In this document: in pieces, positions 35,901 to 47,812 of the stretch | Position numbering within the stretch: position 1 is the first letter of the stretch | How the letters are laid out: every line of letters starts with the position of its first letter | Assembly (NCBI GenBank): GCA_026214975.1 | Contig: JAOBSW010000555.1 | Coordinates: forward strand, 310,001-374,000 | Direction of reading: 5' to 3' | DNA length: 64,000 nt | Source: Gentiana macrophylla | Lineage: Eukaryota > Streptophyta > Magnoliopsida > Gentianales > Gentianaceae | Notes under the pieces: generated by a model | What the model saw: the letters and a program-made list of their open reading frames with translations, nothing else | The model's database searches: none | What the model was told of the DNA's origin: nothing | Made by a program: the position numbers and the translations under genes

Positions 35901-36579
35901 AAAAACAATTACAATCATATGATTGTAAAAATAGTACGCCGTTATTAAATGTGTGACATTAGTCTTTATCAGAAAGTTATCAAAAGGATTGAGACGCAGG
36001 GCCCGGTCCCGGAAGTCGAGCTCAAAACAAGAGTGGAGGACGTTCGACATGTGTCCGATAAACTAATTTAAATGACATAACTCTTCAAAAAAGAAAAAAA
36101 ATTAAATAACATATATGTTAGATATGTGTGTTTGCACATCATGGTTGACGGTAAGTTGTTGTAGATTGATTCGTCTCACAATCTAGTTGGCTCGTCATGT
36201 TGAGTTCTAGAATGCTTCTTCAAACAAAAAAAAATACATTAATACTATATTCGTTTCAAATTGTAAGTTTATTTTGTCACATAATGTAAGTCTATTTACA
36301 AAACAAATGAAGTAATTATTATATTTTTTTTCTTTTTACCCTTAATTTATTATATACTCAGCGACTTTTCATTCCTTTGAATTAGTAAAAGTTAAATGTC
36401 ATTTAAGACTTTTTCGTCAAAATAAATGACACATACCAATTCAAACAACTTCCTTAATCTGTGTGAAAAAATTATATTTTTGGAGGGAGGTAGTAATTAA
36501 AAAAATCAATGTTAAACAACGATCTATGTAGTTTCCGCAGCCCGAATAAAGATAAAAAGTATCCTTAATAAAATTTACC
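35901..36579. other. AT-rich spacer between duplicated segments
   Basis: No gene seen. The stretch near 36240-36480 resembles common non-coding plant repeat sequence (TATATTCGTTTCAAATTG), unclassified. Confidence 0.4.
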
Positions 36580-36850
36580 GTTTCACAACCATCTACGAAG
36601 TCTTGAAGTTCATTTTTCTATTGGCCGTCTCTAACCTTTCTGCGTCCCTTCTTCCGAGTACGTACTACATATATAAAATATTTCCTCTCAAAATATTTAA
36701 ATGAATTTTGGAGTATGCACCGGTTATGATAATCGAAGGATTTCCAATCTTTCACAATTGTAAATAAATATATTTTTTATTACGTTTTTTTTTATTTTAT
36801 CTTATGGCCTATATAGATCACATCATTGTAGGTATCTAAAAAAAACAAAT
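36580..36850. repeat. Local duplication, copy 2
   Basis: Partner of 35630-35900 in direct orientation about 950 bp apart. The similarity extends upstream (ACGATCTATGTAG near 36521 against GATCTATGTAGC near 35011), so the duplicated unit was larger before the MITE and copia insertions. Confidence 0.75.
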
Positions 36851-37262
36851 ACAATCATATGATTCAAAAAAGAAAAATGATATGTGCAAAACCTCAGAAG
36901 GAAAATGATAGGAATACTCAGAAGCATGTATATGTAAACAAAACCTCAAAAAACATAAAAATACACAATTCAGCGCCACCGCACCGGCGGCAGGTCTAGC
37001 CGTTCCATGTTTTCTATACAATACACCAAAATCAAACAGACGTTACTATGAATCCAATTCCGAAAGTACTATGACATGTATCTCAGTGCAAAAATAAGTA
37101 AATCATATACTATTGCACGCATGCCATGTCCACTTCTATTTTTTCCAGCTCACAATAAAATCAATGATCTCAGCCAAAATGATGCTATAATCATTGCTCC
37201 TAAATTATTGTTGACAAACGATAAAAAAATCTTTGTATAGAAGATATAAAGCTTCAAGAACA

Positions 37263-37570
37263 TGTTTGAAAATCGAAAAGACGAGAAAAGGAATTGCAGG
37301 AAATTTTATTCAATCAATATGATTCTCTTCAGATTGGGATTACATAGGTGTAATTAACACTATACAAACACTTTTGGAACAACTAAGTTGACATCTAATG
37401 GGTTGTAACTACCTCAACCGTTCTTAGCAAACTTCAATGTAGTGCATGTGTTCGACCAAATGTCCGAACCAACTTCTTTGGCATATGTAGCTCATAGACT
37501 CTTGGTATTCATGGTTTGTGCACTGCTTCAATTCTGGCTAGATGTGCAAGCCTGCACCTAAGCTGCAACA
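37263..37570 (-). repeat. 3' LTR of copia element 3
   Basis: The minus strand starts TGTTGCAGCTTAGGTGCAGG directly after the purine tract CTTGAGGGGGCA (37571-37582). The outer end is placed at a TG near 37263 only by inspection. No matching 5' LTR was found. Confidence 0.5.
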
Positions 37571-38992
37571 TGCCCCCTCAAGCTGTAGTTGGGAAAAAGA
37601 CAACTTGAATTTGGTCTTGATGTGTTATGCATGTACATGAGCTGCAAAGATGTTATGGATTGGATATCTGGGTAGTAATCTTGAGAAAGTGGCTTTGTCT
37701 ACAGGTTTAGTAAGAATATCAGCCAAATTATCATCAGATCTGACTGGTAGGGATATGAGGACTTTCCCTTACAAAGTTACAATCTATTACTATATGTTTG
37801 GTTGTTTCATGAAAAACTAGATTTTGCACAATGTATGTAGCACTTCTTTTGTCACAAAAGAGTGGAACTACTTGAGTATGGTGTATTTGGAAGTCTGAGA
37901 GCAAATAAATGAGCCATTGTATCTCATATACTGTTAGGGCGATGGCCTTATACTCAACCTCTAAACTGCTCCAACTAACTATTGTTTGTTTCTTACTTTT
38001 GCATGAGATCAAGGAATCTCCCAAGAATAATATGTAACCTATGATAGACTTTCTTGTTTTTGTACACCCTGCCCGATCAGAATCCCTGAAGGCTTTGAGA
38101 ATAGGTGTGCCAGTTGAAGGAAAGAACAACCATTGACTTGGAGTTTCATTCAAAAATTTAAGGAGTTTGTGAGCTACAACTAGGTGGTTTCCGTAGGTGC
38201 ATCCAATAATGGACTTAATTTTTGGATAAGAAATCTCAGGCCTTGTGTTGCTTAGATAAAGTAACTTCTCAACAAGGCTTCTATCTACCAGCAATGGGGA
38301 ATCTTTGGTTTCTAGTTTACCTTTAGGGTCCATAGGAATGATTGAAGTTTTTGCCTCATGAAGTAGGTGTATGCAATACTTTCTTTGATTCATGATGATC
38401 CCACTGTCTGATCTTGTAATTTCATAGCCTAGAAAGTATTTCAACTTTCCTGGATCTTTAATTGTGAAAGTCTGATTGAGTATATCCTTGAGACTCTGGA
38501 TCTTACCCATATTGGAGCTACCTACCACTATGTCATCCACATACACAAGGAAATTAAAAAGGTAGAACATTGACCTCTCATGAACAGACAATGATCATGT
38601 TTTGACTGGTTGTAACAAGCTAAGATTAGTGCTTCAATACGTTTTGCATTCGATTTCCTGCTAGCTTTCCTTAAACTATCTAGAGATTTATTCAATCTGC
38701 AAAATTGAATAGGTTCTAAATGAAGACGGCCATGCGGTGGCCTCATGAATACTTCTTCATCTAGGTCACAATGTAGGAATGTTGTGTTAACATTTATTTG
38801 ATGCAAATGCCACTTGTTCATAGAAGCCAAACATATAAAAAGTTTGATTGTTGACATATTGGCTACCGGAGAAAAGGTTTCTAAGAAATATATTCCCTTT
38901 ATTTGAGTGTAGCCCATGGCTACTAACCTTGCCTTATACCCGTCTATATATTGTGCAATTAGCTTTTCTTTTTATTATGTACAACCATTAAC

Positions 38993-39358
38993 GGCCCTGT
39001 TTAGTTTCAGGTTGGATTGGGGTTGTGTTGAGTCATGAGAGAGAAAATAAAATAAAATAGTGTAAAGTAATGATTATAAAGTTGAAATGTTATATTGAAA
39101 TTTGTGTAGATGAAGAAATGATTGGTGAGAGAAATTTTAAAAAAATATTATATTGATAAAGTAATAGTTGAATAGTATAGGTGGTGAATAAAATGAATTG
39201 ATTAATATTATTTTATTTGTTGATGGTGAAATGATTGGTGAGAGAAATTATAATAAAATAATAAATTCAATAAAATAATAGTAAATAAGATAGTGGGTGA
39301 ATAAAATATTGAGTTGGATCCAAATGGATCCAACCCAGCCTGAAACCAAACAGGGGGG
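38993..39358. mobile_element. MITE-like element inside copia element 3
   Basis: Left end CCCTGTTTAGTTTCAGGTTG and reverse-complemented right end CCCTGTTTGGTTTCAGGCTG differ at two positions over 20 bases, and the match continues (TGGATTGG against TGGGTTGG). The interior is AT-rich and non-coding with repeated GATTGGTGAGAGAAATT (39119 and 39233). It interrupts the integrase-RT linker of the copia element. Confidence 0.8.
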
Positions 39359-39832
39359 AAATCTTGCCTTTACGTAATGACATGATGGACCATGTATGTG
39401 TCTTGTGTAAAGCTTCTAATTCTTCTTGCATAGCCTTTTGCCAATTAACATCTTGAGATTCTTCTGAGTATGATCTAGGTTCCTGATCAGCATATAAGTT
39501 GCCTGAGAAAGTTCGGTAGGTATCCGACCGGTGTTCATATTATACCACTTTATTCACAATATGTGGTGTCGTAATGAGTCTAATGATAGCCCCCAAATTT
39601 GTTTGCTAATCCTGAATATGGATAGGCAGTCTTCTTTCTCTGATGGACCTTCTTAGTGAAGGATTAACATTAGATGCAAGCATGTGTGGCAAAACATCAT
39701 AAGCACAATCATTGTTTGGTAAAGGAAACACCTCAGCAATTGGATGTAAATTGTTATAATCAACAATTTGAAATGAAGGTACATGAAACACAGAGTGTTC
39801 AGTAGTCTATGTTTCATTAGGAATACATGGAA

Positions 39833-40035
39833 GAAAAATTCATGAAAAATCACAGCTCTAGAGATAGGAAACTCCCTGGTTTGAATTTCAAGTAGTGAAT
39901 ATCCTTTAGTGTTAGGAGGATTTCATTAGAAAGATATGGGAAATAATTTTTAGGAAAAATCACATCTCTGGAGATAAGAAACTCCTTGATTTGAATATCA
40001 AGTAGTGTATATCGTTTAGTATGATGAGGATTTCC
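39833..40035. repeat. Tandem duplication of about 115 bp in copia element 3
   Basis: Two adjacent copies share AAAATCACA(G/T)CTCT, GAGATA(G/A)GAAACTCC and ATCAAGTAGTG-type stretches, spaced 115-118 bp. It disturbs the integrase-RT linker. Confidence 0.75.
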
Positions 40036-40849
40036 CAGATTAACACACCTCCTAATTCTTCTATCAAATTTACCTCTGCCATAGACAACAGTACTTTATA
40101 TGTTAAACAACCAAAGACTTTCAAATTAGTGTATAGTGGCTGTTTGCCATACAATATAAAATATGGAGTTTGCTAATTGAGTAAAGTTGTAGGAGTGATA
40201 TTAATCAACATATCTGCATGTTGCACACAAAAACCCTAATAAATCATGGAAAGTCCAGACCGAGACCAAAGTGCCCTAGCTGCATTGAGTAGGTGTTGGT
40301 GCTTTATTTCGACAGTCCCAATTTGTTGTCGTGTGTGTACACAAGAAGTTTCATGAACAATGCCTATGTCTACATAAAGGAAACCCATTTTAAATTCAAG
40401 ACCATTGTCTGATCTAATGGGTTTTATGTGCTTATTAAACTCTGTGCGAACCCTATTGAAAAAAATCTGAAGCAATTAATGTCTAGTTTCATATTTATTT
40501 TTCATCAAATGAACCCAAAGAAATTTGAAACAATCATCTACAGTAGTCAAAATATAATATTCTCCATAGTATGTACAGTACTTCTTGGGACCCCAAATAT
40601 CCACATGTAAAAAATCAAAGACATTAGCGGTCATAGAAGTACTGGGAGGAAAACTATGCCTTCATTGCTTGGCCAAAAGACAAATATGACAACAATGATT
40701 TGGAGATGGCTGGATAACATAGGTAGACTTATGAAGCATGTGAAGTCTTTGAGGGGAAGGATACCTAGCTTGTAATGCCATAACAAAGAATCAGGAAGCA
40801 CTGCAGTGGTACATGTAAGATGTTTAGTCTTTAAAAGTTTAAAGAAAAG

Positions 40850-41690
40850 GAATGAAAAATAGTGCCGGTGGTATCTCTAAAGATTCCACCCATAGCAGAG
40901 TGATTGGGTTCAACCTTATAAATGTATACACACCATTGTATTGTAAGGGATCAAAATATTCTAACGTAGTTACGGAGGTTGGAGATGATGATCCTTATAT
41001 AGGGCTTCCACGTGGGGGAGTTGATTGTGCAGCCATTGAAGACGTGGTCAATGGTCTTTGGCAGTTAAGAAGGCGGTCACGGTGCGATAATGACCTTGTA
41101 TAACATGGGATACAAGTCGGGTTGACTGTATAACCGACTTTTGAGTTTGTCAAGGCATAGACCGTGCTGCGGGTACCTAGACCGAGGTGAGCCTACACTA
41201 TTACGCATCCTGTGAAGCATTATCTCTCATTATTTTTTCTCTCAATTTGACCCAATCTCTCAAATTTTTCTCCTCTGAAGCACTATCAATCAATATTTTT
41301 TCTCCTTTGAAACGTTATCTATCATGATTGAGAAATTTGACCGACTATCTCAACTTTTTTATCATTTAAAGCGTTCTGTATCAATATTTTTTTATTCATC
41401 TCTCAAATTATAATAAGTCACTTTTACCTTAATTCAGAAAAAAAAAACAAAATTCTCTTTTATCAATATACACGAGCAAATTCGGCAACAACGCCAAATG
41501 CGGATCAATCGAGATGTGATGCAAAATTAGTTTTCTATTATATTTTGTTTTTGTTGAAATTCATCTTTGCTAGTATTCTTTTTTCCATGCAAGCTTAATT
41601 TACTCACAAATGGCACAAATTTATTAAGGAAAAGCCCCGCAGGCAATAACCGGCAACTTATAATATTACAATCACTGGATACTATGAATC
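40850..41690. other. Upstream region of the laccase gene, no gene identified
   Basis: A short plus-strand open stretch (40852-41103) has no recognisable domain. CT-rich TTTTCTCTC stretches occur at 41225-41290. The 5' end of copia element 3 may reach to about 40950, but the border is unclear. Confidence 0.4.
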
Positions 41691-41698
41691 TTTTGCCA

Positions 41699-41706
41699 TT
41701 ATAAAT
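41699..41706 (+). promoter_or_regulatory. Candidate TATA box of the laccase gene
   Basis: TTATAAAT lies 46-53 bp before the ATG at 41752, giving a plausible short 5' UTR. Position and sequence only. Confidence 0.4.
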
Positions 41707-41751
41707 TCAATTCAAAGTGCTTAAGAAAGTGGTGACTTCCAGCATTTAACA

Positions 41752-44700
41752 ATGTCTTCCTCAATAGAAAATTATCTTACCTTATTATTGCTTCTCTTCA
41801 TTGGTAGCTTCCTTCACTCTCAAGCTTCAAGTCATTACCAATTCTTTGTGAGTTTCAACCTTTTATTTTTTCTTTTTTTTTTCGGGATTCTTCTCAAAAT
41901 TCTTGTTCAAACTATCTTTTCTTCTAAATGCACGTAGCAGAATGTTCGTGTAGGAAATTATCTAAATTAATTAGTCTCAACCCTGCGGTTTTGTCATCTC
42001 CAGGTTAAAGAAACATGGTGCGAAAAATTGTGCAGCTCGAAGAAGATTTTGACAGTGAATGATCAGTTTCCTGGGCCAACTTTGTATGTCAACAGAGGAG
42101 ACACCATATATGTTGATGTTTACAACCAGGGAGATCACAATATTACAATTCATTGGTAACAATATTTTAGGGCACCATTCAGTTTATTAGTCTTTTGCAC
42201 GTTATATATACATAGTAATTTTCAAGGGTACTATTCAGTTTATGATTATATATGCTTTCAAAGATAAATTTATCAATGAAGTCTATGCGTTGGATACATG
42301 CAGGCATGGAGTTAAACAACCAAGGAATCCATGGACAGATGGGCCTGAATATATCACACAATGTCCTATACAACCGGGAAACATGTTCCGTCAAAAGGTA
42401 ATATTCTCAGACGAGGAAGGAACTCTTTGGTGGCATGCTCATAGCGATTGGTCACGAGCTACCGTACATGGAATGATCGTTGTTTACCCAAAGCCCGGCA
42501 CCACATACCCTTTTACTCAGCCTCACTCAGAAGTGCCCATTATACTAGGTGTGGTTTGGAATTCAAAAAGTTCCGTTAATTATTTCTTTCGAAAAAAAAA
42601 ATATCTCTGATCTTATAGTCATTCTCTAACCATTGTTGTTCATTTATTTATTAACAGGAGAGTGGTGGAAAGATGATATGCAGTATGTTCATGACCAAGT
42701 AATAGCAAACGGAGGTCCGCCCATTTATTCTGATGCCTTTACTATAAATGGTAAACCTGGGGACCTTTATCCGTGTTCAAAGAATGGTAAGATTCACTAC
42801 TACAAAATTGGACATAGGTCACACTTAAGATATGAAAACAATCACAGTTTCAATAAAAGCGAGACAACGAAAAATATATATCACACTTATAGCTTTCTAT
42901 CACGCTTATTGAAAAGCGAGATAAGTTATATTAATCAATCTCATTTTTTAAAGTGTGACTTAATTGATATGATTTTTCATCACGGTTATTGAAAAACCGA
43001 GATAAATTATACCAATTAATCTCATTATTAAAGCTGTATTGAATTGATAAGATATTTACATCACGGTTTCTAAAAAAGCGAGATAAATTATATATATCAA
43101 TCTCACATCTAAAAGCAATGTGAAATTGATATGATATTTTTATCACAGATTATTGAAAAAAAGCGAGATAAATTATACCAAACTATCACACTTTTAATCG
43201 TGACTAAATTGGTATGATATTTTTGTCACGGTTATTGAGAAAGCGAGATAAATTATATCAATTACTCTCATTTTTAAACTGTATTTGAATTCATGATATT
43301 TTTGTCACAATTATAGAAAAAGTGAGATAAATTATTTCCACTAATAAGAAAAGAGATATAGATCACACTTATCTAAAGATAAGGATCACACTTTTAAAAG
43401 AACCGAGACAAGTAAAATGTATATATATCACACTTAAATTTTTATCACAGGTTATTAGGTGTGAAAAAAGAATGATCACACTTTTTTAGGTGTGATTGAA
43501 ATAATAATAGATCTCAACTTTTAAGTGTCATAACAACTACTAAAATAGATCACGTTTTTAAATGTGTTGAAATTATAATCGATCTCGGTTTTAAGTGTGA
43601 TAACAACTACAATAGATCACGATTTTTAAGTGTGATAACAATGCTAAAATAAATCACGATTTTTAAATGTGTTGAATTATAATAGATCTCGGTTTTTAAG
43701 TGTGATAACAACTAAAATAGATCATAGTTTTTATTATCACGGTTTTTAAGAAAACTGAGACAAGAACATCAATCAATCACGGTTTTTAACTGTGATTAAA
43801 AAAATATGATATTTTATAATCATATCTTAGATTAGTGTGGTTGAAAATGATAATATAGTGGGCATCAGCCTAGTGGTAATTAGTGTTGTTCCTTAATCCA
43901 GAGTATCCGGGTTCGAGTCCCAGTGGCAACAAAAGATATGTGTGCGTATATTTCGTTTTCGGAAAAAAAGAATGATCACACTTTTTTAGGTGTGATTGAA
44001 ATTATAATATATCTCGGTTTTAAGAGTGATAACAACTACTAAAATAGATCACGTTTTTAAATGTGTTGAAATTATAATAGATCCCGGTTTTAAGTGTGAT
44101 AAAACTATAATAGATCATGATTTTTAAGTGTGATAACAACTAAAATAGATCACAGTTTTTAAATGTGTTGAAATTATAGTAGATCTCGGTTTTTAAGTGT
44201 GATAACAACTAAAATATATCACGAATTTTATTACCACGGTTTTTAGGAAAAATGAGACAAAAAAAATCAATCAATCACAGTTTTTGACTGTGATTAAAAT
44301 AATATGGTATTTTATAATGAGATTTTAGTTTAGTGTGGTTGAAAATTAGAAGAAAGAAAACATCGGTCTAGTGGTAATAAGTGTGGCTCGTTAATCCGGA
44401 GTATCAGGGTTGAGTCCCAACAAAGACAAAAAATATGTGTGCTTATATATTGTTTTGAAAAAAAAAAAAACACTTTTATTGGTGTGATTTAAATTATAAT
44501 AGATCACGGTTTTTAAGTGTGATAACAACTAAAATAGATCACGGTTTTTAAATGTGTTTTAATTGTAATAGATCTCGGTTTTTAAGTGTGATAACAACTA
44601 TAATAGATCACGGTTTTTAACTATGATAACTCATCTTGTAATATATCACGTTTTTAAATGTGATGAAATTATAATAGATTACGGTTTTAAGTGTGATACC

Positions 44701-45089
44701 AACTATAATAGATCACGCGGGTTTTAAGTGTGATAATTATTATAATAGATCACGGTTTGTAACTGTGATTGAGTTAAAGTACTTTATGTCACACCTCAAT
44801 ATGCCACACTTTGGAAGCCGTGACTAATGTAAATATATCACACTTAAAAACCGTGATCTTTATGCTTTTTTGTAGTAGTGATTTTAATTATGGGGAGTGA
44901 TAGAGCTACTCCCTTAAGTCTACACCATTTTTACACCATCATCATCTCACCACATGTTTTTCATTTGTAAAAGAAATTTTTAAAAGTTGAAAAAATCACT
45001 ACCACAAGATTATGTTGGGAGTAAAAATGGTGTGAAGCTTTGGGAAGATCTCTATCATTACCCTTTAATTATATATGTTTGCACAATTC

Positions 45090-45126
<37 letters not shown>

Positions 45127-47059
45127 ATGGATAGATTGATTGATAGATAGATAGATAAAAAAAGAAAAGATCAACATTTTCTTCTACCATAGTTTTGTGG
45201 GACCATATGATTCTGCACTTTTTTTTACCTTTTTGTAACACTACGCTGCCATTTTACATTTTTTTGGTTAATAGAAGTCAATAATGGGTATCAAACTCTC
45301 GTACCACAATTCAAACACAATGCTCTCACTAAGGATTGAAATTTTTACCACGGTAAAAAGTCCACTTTAATCGTTATAAGTAATTTTCTACAATGTCTGT
45401 GCAGATACATATCAACTCAATGTTATTTATGGGAAAACCTATCTTCTCCGGATTGTCAGTGCTGTCTTGAATGAAGTTCTCTTCTTTGCTATCGCAAATC
45501 ATAAACTTACCGTGGTTGGAGTTGATGGCAGCTATACAAAGCCATTTAATGTGGACTATATCGCCATTAGCCCTGGCCAAACATATGACTGTCTTTTACA
45601 TGCTAACAAACAAGGACATCAATACTACTACATGGCTGCTAGGGTATACATGAGCAGTACCTTTCTAAGTTTTGTCCATACAACAACCACTGCCTTAGTA
45701 AAGTATGATGGAAATTTTTCTTCATTTTCTACACCTATCTTCCCTGATATCCCCATTCAGAATGACACCACTGCAGCACTCAACTTCATTGGCAACCTAA
45801 AAAGCTTAGCTAATGAAGCACATCCTATCGATTTACCATTAAAAGTAACCAAGAAGTTGGAAATAACCCTCTCAATTAACACACTCCCTTGTCCATCTCA
45901 TAATTGCACTGCACTTAATGGAACACGCTTAGGGGCAAGCATAAACAATGTTTCGTTTGTAAGCCCATCAACAGATATCCTCAAAGCGTATTACCATCGC
46001 AGTAAAAGTGCTTATGGAAATTGCCCAGACCGCCAAAGTATAAGGTCAATTACACTGATTATTTGCCAGAATTACCCATGACTTTGGCAGAAAGAGGAAC
46101 GAAAGTGATAACCCTTGAGTATAATACTACACTTGATATGACTTTTCAGAACACTGATTTGTTTAATAGTATTGATCATCCTATGCATCTTCATGGATAT
46201 AGTTTCTATGTTGTTGGATGGGGACTTGGAGATTTCGATAAAAAAAAGGATCCTAAGAATTACAATTTGGTTGATCCTTCGAAACGGAACACAATTACTG
46301 TGCCCAAAAATGGTTGGACGACCATCAGATTCCAGGCAAACAATCCTGGTAAGTTATGGTTTTCTATCATTATTAATTAAGTAAAGGGCTTTACTATTTA
46401 CTGCTTTATGTTATCATTCGGGAGTCTTTAGTGACATGCACTACATTAATTTTACTTAGCGAAATACACTAGTTTCTATCCAATTTTAGGGTCTTTAATG
46501 TCATCATAGTTTTATTTACATAAATGTCATTCACACTGTGACACTACAATTAACATACAATTTCAACCCCACTTGAGGATCAACATTTTAAGGGTCGATT
46601 GTAGAATCGACCTTTCAGAAGTCAAACTTCATCCAAGAGAATTCAGTTTTGAAATTCACTTATAAGATTGACCTTTAAAAATCGATTTCAAGTATGACCT
46701 TTACTCATACTATTTCAACCCCACTTGTTTTGTTTTGTTTTTCAGCAATCTTTACTGTTTGTAAACTACTTAATTTTATGGATGCTTGCCAACGTATGCC
46801 AAGTGTCTGTGTTAAAAATAATAACAATAGAGTCTCAACTTCGATGCATACCTTAGTTTTCATGTCCCTTGTGTTTACTCCTTCAAAACTAATATAAATC
46901 AATCTCATTTTGTGTTCATATCAATTAGGGGTTTGGTATCTACATTGTCATTTTGAGCGCCACATGACATGGGGAATGGATACAGTTCTCATAGTGAAAG
47001 ATGGTAAAAGTCCGGATGCAACATTGCTACCGGTGCCCGACGATATGCCGCCATGCTGA
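41752..47059 (+). CDS. Laccase (multicopper oxidase), six exons, one frameshift
   Basis: Plant laccases are secreted copper enzymes that oxidise phenolics, chiefly monolignols or flavonoids, in the cell wall. Exons: 41752-41847, 42004-42155, 42304-42548, 42658-42786, 45405-46348, 46929-47059; all introns are GT-AG and all junctions keep phase. A hydrophobic signal peptide ([18 protein letters not shown]) precedes the mature start. Copper motifs: [42 protein letters not shown] and [13 protein letters not shown], so all four are intact. Spliced length is 1697 nt, one short of 566 codons: around 46017-46022 (YGN to [10 protein letters not shown]) the frame shifts by one base. Either a pseudogene or an assembly error. 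Intron 4 is enlarged by a CACTA element. Confidence 0.93.
43860..43930 (+). repeat. tRNA-like segment, copy 1
   Basis: TAGTGGTAATTAG resembles an A box and GGTTCGAGTCC (43910-43920) is a perfect B box. Spacing fits RNA polymerase III internal promoters. Arms do not fold into a convincing tRNA, so it is likely a SINE-derived or captured tRNA-related piece. Confidence 0.55.
44362..44425 (+). repeat. tRNA-like segment, copy 2
   Basis: Same sequence as at 43860 (TCTAGTGGTAATAAGTGTGG...), but the B box has lost one base (GGGTTGAGTCCC). It was probably amplified together with the 500-bp unit. Confidence 0.55.
45093..45124. repeat. (AT)n microsatellite, then GATA/GATT repeats
   Basis: Sixteen AT dinucleotides followed by GGATGGATAGATTGATTGAT and GATA units to about 45157, in laccase intron 4 after the CACTA element. 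Confidence 0.9.
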
Positions 47060-47203
47060 TATGTATATGTTCCTAGAAAATGCCATTTTTTCAGAGGACG
47101 TTTCTTGAATTAATCTATACTCTTTATCATCTTCACTTGATCAAAATATAAAATAACATCATCATCTTGCCTTGATCAAAGTTGGTTCTTGAAAGATGTC
47201 AAA

Positions 47204-47375
47204 TGTTGAGGATATTATAGATAATGAGAAATTGGTTTAAATATATCTTTTAAATATTTGTATTTATCATTTACTTGTTGGTTAAGATTATGTGACTATA
47301 TAAACTCGGTTGTAATCACATCACAAATCAATGGAAATATTTGATTGTTTCACTCACAATATCAAATATAATTTT
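47204..47375 (+). repeat. Solo LTR-like copy, plus orientation
   Basis: TGTTGAGGATATTATAGATA at 47204 and the following TTACTTGTTGG, CTATATAAACTCGGTTGTA and GAAATATTTGATT segments match, in opposite orientation, the LTR sequences at 47675-47812 and 52545-52681. No polypurine tract, PBS or coding sequence adjoins it. Confidence 0.6.
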
Positions 47376-47674
47376 TTTTTCAATTCATCACCCAATCGTA
47401 CGATATGCGTTCGGGATTTAGTTGAGCTAGTTGCCAATATGCTATAGGTATTAAACATATGTTTTATTTCAAGGTTTATCATATGTAATATTATGAATAA
47501 AAGTGCAAAACCATCTCCTTTATTTTCACAACTTCTTTTCATAGATATGCTTTTTGTTTAATTTGTACTAGTTTATTAACAATTTAACATGAATGAGGTC
47601 TTGTGTAGTTTTCCATCATCATATCCTCCTTATCCTATGTCACCTCCTGAGGTGATTGTTTCTCGATTGTACTG

Positions 47675-47812
47675 TAAAGTAATCAAATATTTCTCACTGA
47701 ATCATAATGTGGGTACAACTGAGTTTATATAGGCACACAATATTTTGGCCAACAAGTAAAAGATAAATACTAGAAATATAAATATTTAAACTAATTATTC
47801 TTTATCTATAAT
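47675..47812 (-). repeat. Older copia LTR, interrupted by copia element 2
   Basis: Minus-strand LTR whose first 10 bp (TGTTGAGGAT) are at 52374-52365, beyond the inserted copia element 2. It contains TATATAAACTC as promoter motif. It pairs with the LTR at 52545-52681. Confidence 0.6.

Larger units (their letters stand above)
37660..40830 (-). pseudogene. Copia element 3 pol (5'-truncated, with a MITE inside)
   Basis: From 40830 downward on the minus strand: GAG-pre-integrase (PSPQRLHMLHKSTYV, CCHICLLAKQ), integrase core (IRSDNGLEFKMGFLYVD, GTVEIKHQHLLNAARAL), C-terminal integrase (KVFGCLTYKVLLSM), RT (TFSPVANMSTIKLFICLASM, QINVNTTFLHCDLDEEVF, then YVDDIVVGSSNMGKI at about 38540), and RNase H to about 37734 (DSDRAGCTKTRKS, LISCKSKKQTIVSWSS, FHETTKHIVIDCNFVRE). 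Gag and protease are missing. There are many stops and frameshifts. The RT/RNase H stretch of 285 codons remains open. Confidence 0.85.
43457..44770. repeat. Higher-order repeat, about 500-bp unit, 2.5 copies
   Basis: The unit starts ATGATCACACTTTTTTAGGT at about 43471 and 43972, with a variant start at about 44468. Each full unit consists of 60-70 bp subunits with TAGATC(A/T)C(G/A)GTTTTTAA and closes with a tRNA-like segment. It lies wholly inside the intronic CACTA element. Confidence 0.8.
42795..44880. mobile_element. CACTA element in laccase intron 4 (2086 bp)
   Basis: It begins CACTACTACAAAA and ends TTTTTTGTAGTAGTG, flanked by a perfect 3-bp TSD (ATT at 42792-42794 and 44881-44883). 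There is no transposase, so it is non-autonomous. The interior is made of subterminal-type repeats: about five units of roughly 100 bp (42880-43340, with AAAGCGAGATAAATTAT) and then a series with TCACGGTTTTTAAGTGTGAT arranged in a higher-order unit of about 500 bp. The insertion point is 8 bp after the exon 4 donor. Confidence 0.93.

Noticed and set aside
43860..43930. Functional tRNA gene
   Set aside because: A and B boxes are present, but no full cloverleaf could be formed and the sequence is repeated with the surrounding CACTA unit.
42880..44770. CRISPR-like or satellite array
   Set aside because: Repeats are of variable length and divergence with no distinct spacers, and they lie between perfect CACTA ends in a plant intron.
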